NCBI GenBank assembly: GCA_964442515.1
Contig: CAYUAC010000013.1
Coordinates: forward strand, 1-26,074
DNA: 26,074 nucleotides
Origin: TCS-49 sp964442515
Lineage (GTDB): Bacteria; Campylobacterota; Campylobacteria; Campylobacterales; Sulfurovaceae
Direction: 5' to 3'
Shown here piece after piece: positions 8,382 to 14,859 of this stretch. Both the position numbers and the translations under genes were made by a program. Within the stretch, counting starts at the first letter, position 1. Every line of letters starts with the position of its first letter. The notes below the pieces were generated by a model. It saw only the letters and a program-made list of their open reading frames with translations, ran no database searches and was not told the origin of the DNA.

Positions 8382-8872
8382 AAAACGTACTCTTTGCCCT
8401 GTTGGCGGCTGCCACATTCTCCCAGGCGCAGGTGGATTGCAATAAAATATTTGAGCAGCGCAAAGATGAACTCATCGTCGAACTTGAAAAGATCGATGAA
8501 CAAAAACAGGCTCTGGAAGCGTTGCAAAATGCTACGCAGGAAGTGTTGAAGAAAAAAGAAAAGCGTCTTAACAGCAAGCAGGAAGAGCTCGACGCAAAGC
8601 AGGAAGAACTGCAGGCGCAGGAAGAGCGCATCGATGAAAAGATAGCAAAGCAAGAAGAGCTGCTAGAACAGATCCAAAATGCCAAAACCGACAAAGTCAC
8701 CCAGACATATGAAAAAATGCGCGCTAAAAACGCCGCTGAAATACTGCAGAATATGGATGTCAACCGCTCGGTGGATATCTTGCGCGCGATGAAGCCAAAA
8801 ACGCTTGGCAAGATACTTTCAAATATGGAACCCGCTGCCGCCAGCGAAATTACTTCGGCTCTTGGGGAGTAA
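8378..8872 (+). CDS. motE: MotE-like periplasmic flagellar motor chaperone
   Basis: A 164-aa protein with a signal peptide (MKNVLFALLAAATFSQAQ, cleavage near residue 18), a long coiled coil (about residues 25-105, Lys/Glu/Gln rich) and a C-terminal helical domain resembling the MgtE N-terminal fold (AKNAAEILQNM, DILRAMKPKTLGKIL, LSNMEPAAASEIT). This architecture matches MotE, the periplasmic dimer that supports MotC in the high-torque motors of Helicobacter and Campylobacter. The GTG start at 8378 overlaps the stop of the FliJ-like gene (GTGA), so translation is probably coupled. It is the last gene of the aminotransferase-purA operon. No terminator is obvious in the 76-bp gap that follows, which instead carries a promoter. 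Confidence 0.75.
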   Translation: MKNVLFALLAAATFSQAQVDCNKIFEQRKDELIVELEKIDEQKQALEALQNATQEVLKKKEKRLNSKQEELDAKQEELQAQEERIDEKIAKQEELLEQIQNAKTDKVTQTYEKMRAKNAAEILQNMDVNRSVDILRAMKPKTLGKILSNMEPAAASEITSALGE

Positions 8873-8909
8873 ACAAAAAGCGTTCAATTTTTCTTAACCT
8901 ATAGTTGGA

Positions 8910-8915
8910 TATAAT
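8910..8915 (+). promoter_or_regulatory. Sigma-70 promoter -10 box for the DUF507-carA-upp operon
   Basis: A perfect TATAAT lies in the AT-rich gap between the motE-like gene and the DUF507 gene. Upstream is a T-rich stretch (TTTTTCTT near 8890) but no clear -35 box. Transcription would begin near 8921. The ribosome site TAAAGG ends at 8940, eight bases before the ATG at 8949. Confidence 0.65.
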
Positions 8916-8948
8916 GCCTTTTAACTTAATAATGTAAAGGTTTCTTTT

Positions 8949-9503
8949 ATGAGACTTCATATGCCCCATGCACCATACGTAGCAAATAAAATATCCATCG
9001 ATTTAGCAAACAGTCCCATTGTACGCCTGACCAAGGGCCGAGACCCGGTCCGCCAAATCGCGCAGGAGATGATAGAAGAAAATATCAAACAGGAACGCGC
9101 GCTGGAAGAACGGGTTGAGGAGATGCTGGAAGACCATATCGACGAGATAGAATTTGTCAACGCCGACGAACGGCAGCTTTTTTGGATGATCAAAAAAAAG
9201 ATTGCCGATGAGTACGGCGTGATTTTAAATTACGAAGACCGTTACAACGATCTGGCACACAGGATTTTAGACCGCGTGTATGACAATTATCTGCTTGAGT
9301 ACGAAGCAAAAGAAACCCAGGTCAAAAACGTTATATACAAAGCGATTGAAGGCTATATCAAAAGCTTTGAAAAGATCGAGGATATCGTGCTTGAAAAGAT
9401 CGACAGTTATAAAAGAGAGATCATCCCCGGCAGCGAAGAGTTTAACCTGATCTTTGAGAAGCTGTATGAAGAAGAGTTGGCAAAGCGAGGATTCTTAAAA
9501 TGA
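8949..9503 (+). CDS. DUF507 family protein
   Basis: A 184-aa soluble, acidic, helix-rich protein of the DUF507 family, recognised by length, the start RLHMPHAPYVANKI and the internal duplication of roughly 90-residue halves (IEENIKQERALEERVEEMLE in the first, IEGYIKSFEKIEDIVLEKI in the second). No function is established to my knowledge and no catalytic motif is visible. It is complete, with a clear ribosome site, and its stop overlaps the carA start in ATGA form (9500-9503), implying coupled translation. The same neighbour pair (DUF507 then carA) occurs, as I recall, in Campylobacter jejuni, so a conserved link to pyrimidine/arginine precursor supply or simply to a growth-related operon is possible. 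Confidence 0.85.
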   Translation: MRLHMPHAPYVANKISIDLANSPIVRLTKGRDPVRQIAQEMIEENIKQERALEERVEEMLEDHIDEIEFVNADERQLFWMIKKKIADEYGVILNYEDRYNDLAHRILDRVYDNYLLEYEAKETQVKNVIYKAIEGYIKSFEKIEDIVLEKIDSYKREIIPGSEEFNLIFEKLYEEELAKRGFLK

Positions 9504-10630
9504 AAACAGTATATATCTATTTTGAAAACGGTGTCTTTTTAGAGGCAAAAGGTTTTGGCAGTCAGGGCACTGCTATAGGCGAAGTTGTTTTTAACACCTC
9601 CATGACCGGGTATCAGGAGATCGCGACCGATCCCAGCTACGCCGGGCAGTTTGTTACCTTTACCATGCCAGAAATCGGCAATGTCGGGGCAAACGAACAG
9701 GATAACGAAAGCCCGCATGTGCACTGCAAAGGTGTGATCGTGCGCAATTACCAGGCAAGACCTTCCAGCTTTCGATGCGAAGAAACCTTTGACGCGCTGC
9801 TCAAGCGCCACGGCGCGATGGGCATTACGGGTATCGATACGCGCTATATCACCAAGATGCTGCGAAATGAGGGGGCGATGATGATGATCGCTTCAACAGA
9901 AATATCAGACAGCAAGACGCTGCGGCAAAAGCTTGAGGGAGCGCAGCGGATTGAGGAGATCAACTATATCAAAGATATCAGCACCAAAAGCGTTTACGTC
10001 CACAAACACGGCCGTTATGACGCTAAAAAGTTTGCCTATAATCCCGCACGGGGAGGCAAACGGATCGTATGCCTGGATTTTGGTGTCAAGCGCAACATCC
10101 TCAACGAACTTACCGAAGCGGGGTTTGAAGTCGAAGTCAGTCCCCACGACAGCGACGCGGAGGAATTGATACGGCGTTATAAAAACAAAGAGATTGCCGG
10201 GATATTTCTTTCAAACGGACCGGGTGATCCGCTGGTGCTTACTGAGGTGCACGCGCTGCTGAAAAAGCTGCTGGATGCCAAAGTGCCGATGTTTGGTATC
10301 TGTCTGGGGCATCAGGTGCTCAGTATCGCCAGCGGGTATCCCACATATAAGCTCAAATTCGGCCACCACGGCGGCAACCACCCGGTGAAAAACCAGGAAA
10401 CGGGGCGTGTGGAAATTACCGCGCAAAACCATAATTACAATGTCAGCGACGAGATCAAAAAGATCGCCAAGGTTACCCATGTCAATCTTTTTGACAATAC
10501 CATCGAAGGCGTATGCTATACCAACGCGCCGGCTATGTCGGTGCAGCACCACCCCGAAAGTTCCCCGGGACCGCTTGAGAGTAAATATATTTTTCAGCAG
10601 TTTCACGAAATTATCCAAGAAAATGCCTAA
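9500..10630 (+). CDS. carA: Carbamoyl-phosphate synthase small (glutaminase) subunit
   Basis: CarA hydrolyses glutamine and channels ammonia to CarB for carbamoyl phosphate, the precursor of pyrimidines and arginine. The 376-aa protein has the N-terminal CPSase small-chain domain (FNTSMTGYQEIATDPSY, GVIVRNYQARPSSFR, MGITGIDTRYITKMLR) and a C-terminal class I glutamine amidotransferase domain. The nucleophile is C268 in FGICLGHQ; the other triad members are H351 and E353 in QHHPESSPGP; LSNGPGDP forms the oxyanion strand. Start ATG 9500 overlaps the DUF507 stop, with AGGA at 9488-9491. Its end overlaps upp by eight bases. carB is not in the window. Confidence 0.97.
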   Translation: MKTVYIYFENGVFLEAKGFGSQGTAIGEVVFNTSMTGYQEIATDPSYAGQFVTFTMPEIGNVGANEQDNESPHVHCKGVIVRNYQARPSSFRCEETFDALLKRHGAMGITGIDTRYITKMLRNEGAMMMIASTEISDSKTLRQKLEGAQRIEEINYIKDISTKSVYVHKHGRYDAKKFAYNPARGGKRIVCLDFGVKRNILNELTEAGFEVEVSPHDSDAEELIRRYKNKEIAGIFLSNGPGDPLVLTEVHALLKKLLDAKVPMFGICLGHQVLSIASGYPTYKLKFGHHGGNHPVKNQETGRVEITAQNHNYNVSDEIKKIAKVTHVNLFDNTIEGVCYTNAPAMSVQHHPESSPGPLESKYIFQQFHEIIQENA

Positions 10631-11249
10631 TCTCCACACCGCCCAAAGCCCGCTTGCGGCCTCTCTGGTCGCAAAAATGCGCGATATCTCCCTTACGCCT
10701 TCGCAGTTTCGAAATACCCTGTCGCAGCTTACCCTGCTGCTGGTCCGTGACGCGGTTGATTCTACTTTGATGCATCACACAAAAATTATGACGTGGCAGG
10801 GAGAGCTGGAGTGCGAAGCAGTTGCTGAGGATAAACTTGTTTTTGTACCGATCCTTCGGGCCGGCCTGCCGATGCTCGAAGCAGTCGGTGACGTATTTGA
10901 AAACGCTCACAGCGGGTTTTTGGCGATGAAACGCGATGAAGAAACGCTCAAACCCCGTCTGCTTTATGATAGAATAGAGGATGTTGCGCAAAAAACGGTG
11001 TTTTTGCTTGATCCGATGGTCGCAACGGGCGGGTCACTGCAGGATGCGGTCGACTTTGTGCGCCGCAAGAACCCGGCGCGTATTATCTGTCTGAATCTGA
11101 TCGCGTATGAAAAGACGATGCAGGCTTTGGCCAAAAACAATCCAGATATCGATTTTTTCTGCGCCAAGATCGATCCGGTCCTGGATGAAAACGGATTTAT
11201 CCGCCCCGGTATAGGGGACGCGGGGGACCGGGCTTTTAACACCCTCTGA
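10623..11249 (+). CDS. upp: Uracil phosphoribosyltransferase
   Basis: UPRT salvages uracil with PRPP to make UMP. From the ATG at 10623 the protein is 208 aa, the standard family length. The open frame reaches further back into carA, but those residues read as out-of-frame carA. Motifs: FVPILRAGLPMLEAV, the PRPP loop FLLDPMVATGGSLQDAV, and the C-terminal uracil-binding GIGDAGDRAFNTL. The start lies eight bases inside the end of carA with no strong ribosome site, so translation is probably coupled to carA. Pairing salvage (upp) with de novo carbamoyl phosphate supply (carA) fits a pyrimidine-directed operon. Confidence 0.95.
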   Translation: MPNLHTAQSPLAASLVAKMRDISLTPSQFRNTLSQLTLLLVRDAVDSTLMHHTKIMTWQGELECEAVAEDKLVFVPILRAGLPMLEAVGDVFENAHSGFLAMKRDEETLKPRLLYDRIEDVAQKTVFLLDPMVATGGSLQDAVDFVRRKNPARIICLNLIAYEKTMQALAKNNPDIDFFCAKIDPVLDENGFIRPGIGDAGDRAFNTL

Positions 11250-11268
11250 TCCATAAAGGAGCGCGGTG

Positions 11269-12534
11269 ATGGAACTAGATTATACCCTGGCCCAGTCGGT
11301 ACTGCTAAGCGTACTGCTTGGGTTTATGATCGGGCTGGAGCGTGAAATGACCTATTTTCACGCCAAAAGTGATATTATCTTTACCGGCGCGCGCAGCTTT
11401 TCTATTATCGCGCTGCTTGGTTTTTTTGCCGCTACGTTCAAAGATGAGTATCTGGGCCTTTCCATGACCTTCGCGCTGGTATTTGGGGTGCTGCTGGTCA
11501 GTTCGTATATCATCCGCGCTCTACGCCATGAAAAAAGCGGTACGACCACCGAATTTGCCGCGATTGCGACTTTTATTGTGGGCATGATCGTACAGGAAGG
11601 GCAGTTTACCTACGCAGCTTTTGCTACCGTTATTATAATTTTGCTGCTTTCACTCAAAGCCAGGCTCAGCCGGTTTAAGTCCACCGTGCGCAAAAAAGAG
11701 ATCCAGTCGATGCTGCTGTTTTTGCTGATCACGTTTGTTATTTTGCCTATACTGCCAAATGAACCCATCGACCCCTACGGTATCTTTAATCCCTACACGA
11801 TCTGGGTTATGGTGATCTTGATTTCAGGTCTTTCTTTTATCGGCTATATCGCCGCCAGGCTGATCGGCACGTCGCGGGGAATGCTGGTGGCGGGGTTTTT
11901 TGGCGGATTTTTCTCCTCTACGGCCACCACGATCAGTTTTTCCAAAAAAGTTGACGCGCAGGGCAAAGCCGCCAAGCAGCTGGCCGCGGCGATCTCGGTT
12001 GCGTGTACGACGATGTATTTTCGTGTGGTGATTCTTACTGCTATTATCAGTACCGATATCGCTTTGCAGCTGGCTCTTGCCTATACCCTGGCCACGCTTG
12101 TGGGATACGGGTATATCTACTACCTCTACCAAAGTTCGCAGAAAGTGGATATGGATATCGACCTGGTTTTTCAAAACCCCCTTGATATGAAAGAAGCGTT
12201 GAAATTCGGCCTGCTTTTTGGCGTGGTTTTTGGAGCGACAAGTCTGCTGCAGGACTGGGCGGGCAACTACGGAACCTATATATCCGCGCTGTTTTCGGGG
12301 TTGACTGATGTGGACGCGATTACGCTGTCCCTGAGCAAACTCTACAGCGACGAAAGCCTTGGGATCAATCCCGCAGTGATCGGAATCGTGATCGCGACGT
12401 ATGCCAACTCCTTTACCAAGCTGGCCATTTCGTTTGTCACGGGAAACAGGATTTTGGGAAAATATATGTCTGTGGCGTTTGCGCTGCCGCTGTTTACGAT
12501 TGCGGCAGTGTTAGGCGTGCAGCTTATCGTTTAA
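11269..12534 (+). CDS. MgtC/SapB and DUF4010 domain integral membrane protein
   Basis: A roughly 421-aa polytopic inner-membrane protein with about ten to twelve hydrophobic segments. The N-terminal part has the MgtC/SapB signature (LLGFMIGLERE at the first helix, FTGARSFSIIALLGFF in the second). The C-terminal part matches DUF4010 (GFFGGFFSSTATTISFSKK, and the glycine/serine helix ALFSGLTDVDAITLSLSK). Proteins of this two-domain form are widespread; substrate and function are unknown, and they should not be equated with the Salmonella virulence factor MgtC. ATG at 11269 is preferred to GTG at 11266 because AAGGAG (11256-11261) is then seven bases away. Its last 11 bases overlap the end of flgG on the other strand. 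Confidence 0.85.
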   Translation: MELDYTLAQSVLLSVLLGFMIGLEREMTYFHAKSDIIFTGARSFSIIALLGFFAATFKDEYLGLSMTFALVFGVLLVSSYIIRALRHEKSGTTTEFAAIATFIVGMIVQEGQFTYAAFATVIIILLLSLKARLSRFKSTVRKKEIQSMLLFLLITFVILPILPNEPIDPYGIFNPYTIWVMVILISGLSFIGYIAARLIGTSRGMLVAGFFGGFFSSTATTISFSKKVDAQGKAAKQLAAAISVACTTMYFRVVILTAIISTDIALQLALAYTLATLVGYGYIYYLYQSSQKVDMDIDLVFQNPLDMKEALKFGLLFGVVFGATSLLQDWAGNYGTYISALFSGLTDVDAITLSLSKLYSDESLGINPAVIGIVIATYANSFTKLAISFVTGNRILGKYMSVAFALPLFTIAAVLGVQLIV

Positions 12535-13312
12535 GCTGATTAACCGTCTGCAGCATCTCATCACTGGTCGTGATCGCTTTGGAGTTGGCTTCATACGCTC
12601 TTTGGCCCGTAATGAGGTCTGTCATCTCATCAACCAGCTGCACATTACTCATCTCCACAAAGCCCTGCTTGGTCTGTCCGGTGCCGTCTTCGCCGGGCAG
12701 GGCGATGATGGCATCCCCCGAAGCCGGGGTCTGGGAGTAGAGGTTGTCCCCCTTGCCGTGCAGTCCGGCCGGATTGACGAAATTAACCAGCTGAATCTGG
12801 CCGATCTCGTTTGCATCCTGCTGGCCTGCCTGCATTACCGAAACGGTACCGTCAGAACCGATGGAAAGATCGGTCGTGTCTTCTGGAACGACGATTTCAG
12901 GAATCAGCGGATAACCGTCGCTGTTGACCACGGTACCGTTTTGATCGACTTTAAAGCTGCCGTTTCTGCTGTACGCCACTTCGCCGTTTGGCGTTTCTAT
13001 CTGAAAAAAGCCCTGACCGGCGATGGCGACGTCAAGATTGTTGCCCGTTTCTTTAAAATTGCCCTGCGAAAACATCTTGGCAATGGCGGTGGGACGCGTA
13101 CCCAGACCGACCTGGATGCCGGTGGGTGACTGGGTGTTGTTGCTGGTAGACGTTCCGGCGTGTTCCATGGTTTGATACATCAAATCCGCAAATTCGGCAC
13201 GCTGTTTTTTGTAGCCGATGGTGTTGACGTTTGAAATATTGTTGGTTGTCGTATCAATCTGGGTTTGCTGACCCACCATCCCTGTGGCGGCAGTGTATAA
13301 AGACCTGACCAT
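12524..13312 (-). CDS. flgG: Flagellar distal rod protein FlgG
   Basis: FlgG forms the distal rod through the periplasm to the hook. The 262-aa protein has the complete family layout: N-terminal rod signature (SLYTAATGMVGQQTQIDTTT, then NNISNVNTIGYKKQRAEF), the central D1 domain (GQGFFQIETPNGEVAYSRNG) and the C-terminal helix ending EANSKAITTSDEMLQTVNQL. It is exported by the flagellar type III system without a cleaved signal. The ribosome site AGGAG sits seven bases before the ATG, and only ten bases separate it from flgF upstream, so both are read from the sigma-54 promoter. The 3' end overlaps the MgtC/DUF4010 gene by 11 bases in convergent orientation, and no terminator is visible. Confidence 0.95.
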   Translation of the reverse strand: MVRSLYTAATGMVGQQTQIDTTTNNISNVNTIGYKKQRAEFADLMYQTMEHAGTSTSNNTQSPTGIQVGLGTRPTAIAKMFSQGNFKETGNNLDVAIAGQGFFQIETPNGEVAYSRNGSFKVDQNGTVVNSDGYPLIPEIVVPEDTTDLSIGSDGTVSVMQAGQQDANEIGQIQLVNFVNPAGLHGKGDNLYSQTPASGDAIIALPGEDGTGQTKQGFVEMSNVQLVDEMTDLITGQRAYEANSKAITTSDEMLQTVNQLKR

Positions 13313-13322
13313 TGTATCTCTC

Positions 13323-14150
13323 CTATGCTCTTATGGGTGCGAGTTTGGTAATCGCTTCCTGGTTTAAATCGTTCATATGCGTCTGCATTACTTTTTGGTA
13401 CATATTGACCATGCGGTGGGCTTCGATCAGTCCCGTCATCTCCATGACGGCGTTGACGTTGCTCATCTCAAGCATTCCCTGCTTAACTCCGCCGGAGGCT
13501 TCCTGGATACGCAGACGCTCCTCATTATCCACGCGAAGCAGGTTGTCCCCGTCTTTTTGCAGCATCTTTGGATTGTCGTGGGTGACAACCATCAGTGAGC
13601 CGATCTGGTTCATATCCGCTTCGTTGTCGCCTTTGGCTTTGGTGTAGATATTGCCGTCTTTATCGATGTTGACTAATTGATCGGCTGGCAGGTTGATATA
13701 CTGGCCGTTTTGATCAAAACCTTGGGGCAAAACCGGGTGGCCTTGTTTGTTGACAAGCACTCCGTCGCCGTTTGTGGTAAAGGAACCGTCTCTGGTGAGT
13801 TTTTTCCCCTCGGGGGTTTCTACGGCAAAGTAGTGGTCTTTTTTGGTAAGCGCAAAATCCAGGGTATTGCCCGTTTGCCGCATCGATCCAAGCCCGTGGT
13901 CTCTGTAGCCTTCAACGACCTGAGGTACTCTGTCGACGGTTCGGTTGTAAAACTTCGCACCGTCTTTGGTGTGGTTGTCTATTGGCAGATTGTCGCGTTC
14001 CTGCTGGTACAGACGCATGAAATCGCCGATAACGACATCTTCTTTTTTGTACCCGTGGGTGTTGACGTTGGCTAAGTTGTTGGTAATGGTATCAAGGCGG
14101 TTAAACTGAGTGACCATACCGCCGGTGTTCTGATAATACGCACTGTTCAT
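13323..14150 (-). CDS. flgF: Flagellar basal-body rod protein FlgF (FlgG2-type)
   Basis: A 275-aa rod protein paralogous to FlgG. It has the N-terminal segment GGMVTQFNRLDTITNNLANV followed by NTHGYKKED, a middle domain (KKDHYFAVETPEGKKLTRDG) and the C-terminal VMEMTGLIEAHRMVNMYQKVMQ-type helix. In Campylobacter this gene is named flgG2 or flgF and precedes flgG in the same order. It is the proximal rod component and is exported by the flagellar type III system. AGAGG at 14158-14162 is the ribosome site. It is the first gene behind a GG-N10-GC sigma-54 promoter, implying middle-class flagellar expression under RpoN and an FlgR-type activator, neither of which is in the window. Confidence 0.88.
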   Translation of the reverse strand: MNSAYYQNTGGMVTQFNRLDTITNNLANVNTHGYKKEDVVIGDFMRLYQQERDNLPIDNHTKDGAKFYNRTVDRVPQVVEGYRDHGLGSMRQTGNTLDFALTKKDHYFAVETPEGKKLTRDGSFTTNGDGVLVNKQGHPVLPQGFDQNGQYINLPADQLVNIDKDGNIYTKAKGDNEADMNQIGSLMVVTHDNPKMLQKDGDNLLRVDNEERLRIQEASGGVKQGMLEMSNVNAVMEMTGLIEAHRMVNMYQKVMQTHMNDLNQEAITKLAPIRA

Positions 14151-14184
14151 AAAAAAACCTCTTTTGGCGTGTTTGCTTTTATCT

Positions 14185-14202
14185 AAGCAAGCACCGTTCC
14201 AA
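14185..14202 (-). promoter_or_regulatory. Sigma-54 (RpoN) promoter for flgF-flgG
   Basis: On the minus strand the 57-bp gap between lolA and flgF reads TTGGAACGGTGCTTGCTT. This fits the RpoN consensus with invariant GG (14199-14200) and GC (14187-14188) exactly ten bases apart, and is close to the Campylobacter form GGAAC-n5-TTGCTT. The transcript would start near 14175, about 25 bases before the flgF ATG. RpoN control of rod and hook genes is established in Campylobacter and Helicobacter. The promoter begins just after the lolA stop codon. Confidence 0.85.
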
Positions 14203-14207
14203 AAAGG

Positions 14208-14714
14208 TTATTGCCGTATGATGTCGTAGGAAGCCGGGATGTCGCATTGTAAATCACCTACCGTTTTGTCGTAGGCGACGTTTGTAAAACGAATGCGGGA
14301 TTTGTTGTTGAGTTCATCGGTAAAGGTGATGGTATGGAGCTTATCATCTTTGAGGCTCAGGCGGTATGTAGTATCGTTAAAAACGGTTTTATACGTGTTG
14401 CTGCCTGTCTGCTTTGCATCTTCAAGCAGGGTTTGGATCTTGATATGGTCGGTGTTTTTATAAATGCTGGCCTGTTCCAATACCTGCTCAACGATAACAA
14501 TACGCTCTTTGTTAACGCAGATCGTTTTGGCTTCGGGGGTTTCATATTGCCACTTGGTGTGGTGCGGGGCTTTGAAAAAAAGCGATCCTGTGTAGGTGAG
14601 GGTTTGGTTGTGTTCGTTGGTGACCTCCTGCGTGAAATCGGCTTTTAATGAATCGGGTATCTGTAAAGCCCACAGGGAAAATGAAAGGAAAAAAAGAAAA
14701 AAAAGTATACGCAT
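14208..14714 (-). CDS. lolA: Outer-membrane lipoprotein carrier protein LolA
   Basis: LolA ferries lipoproteins across the periplasm from the Lol ABC complex to the outer membrane. The 168-aa protein starts with a signal peptide (MRILFFLFFLSFSLWA, cleavage near residue 16). Family features follow: LKADFTQEVTNE, LTYTGSLFFKAPHHTKWQYE (the conserved RPxxxRWxY-like strand), and a C-terminal strand set ending FTNVAYDKTVGDLQCDIPASYD. It diverges from secA, which is followed by a LolC/E-type permease. As I recall the same lolA/secA/permease cluster exists in Campylobacter jejuni and Helicobacter pylori. Its ribosome site is weak (AAGG about 11 bases upstream). Its own promoter is not clear. Confidence 0.88.
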   Translation of the reverse strand: MRILFFLFFLSFSLWALQIPDSLKADFTQEVTNEHNQTLTYTGSLFFKAPHHTKWQYETPEAKTICVNKERIVIVEQVLEQASIYKNTDHIKIQTLLEDAKQTGSNTYKTVFNDTTYRLSLKDDKLHTITFTDELNNKSRIRFTNVAYDKTVGDLQCDIPASYDIIRQ

Positions 14715-14753
14715 CTGGTTATAAGCCTTGTAACTGAGAATTTATCGGGATCT

Positions 14754-14804
14754 TAGACTTCTTGCGAAACCATAGGTTCAATCTATAGTTACGCAAGAAG
14801 TCTA
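14754..14804. repeat. 51-nt near-perfect palindrome between lolA and secA (possible MITE or operator)
   Basis: The arms TAGACTTCTTGCG (14754-14766) and CGCAAGAAGTCTA (14792-14804) pair over 13 bp, and pairing continues inward with two mismatches (AAACCATAG against CTATAGTTA) to a 7-base loop. It has no T-tract on either side and lies between divergent genes, so it is not a terminator. The TA dinucleotide at each outer edge would fit a TA target duplication of a Tc1/mariner-like miniature element. Its right arm reaches the -35 region of the secA promoter, so it could alternatively bind a regulator. Confidence 0.6.
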
Positions 14805-14819
14805 TTATACAAAAAAAGT

Positions 14820-14825
14820 TATAAT
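14820..14825 (+). promoter_or_regulatory. Sigma-70 promoter -10 box for secA
   Basis: A perfect TATAAT follows a run of seven A residues (14811-14817), with transcription expected near 14831, about 29 bases before the secA ATG. TAAAGG at 14844-14849 is the ribosome site. No -35 box is recognised. The palindrome's right arm occupies the -35 position. Confidence 0.6.
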
Positions 14826-14859
14826 ATCCCTAAAACTTTAGAGTAAAGGCAGTTTTTAT

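Noticed and set aside
10407..10622. N-terminal extension of upp into carA
   Set aside because: The extra 72 codons are carA read out of frame; the ATG at 10623 gives the exact normal UPRT length.
11269..12534. Virulence-type MgtC
   Set aside because: The MgtC/SapB motif is only the N-terminal part of a larger DUF4010 transporter-like protein; short virulence MgtC proteins lack that domain.
14754..14804. The lolA-secA palindrome as a transcription terminator
   Set aside because: It lies between divergent starts and no T-tract follows on either strand.
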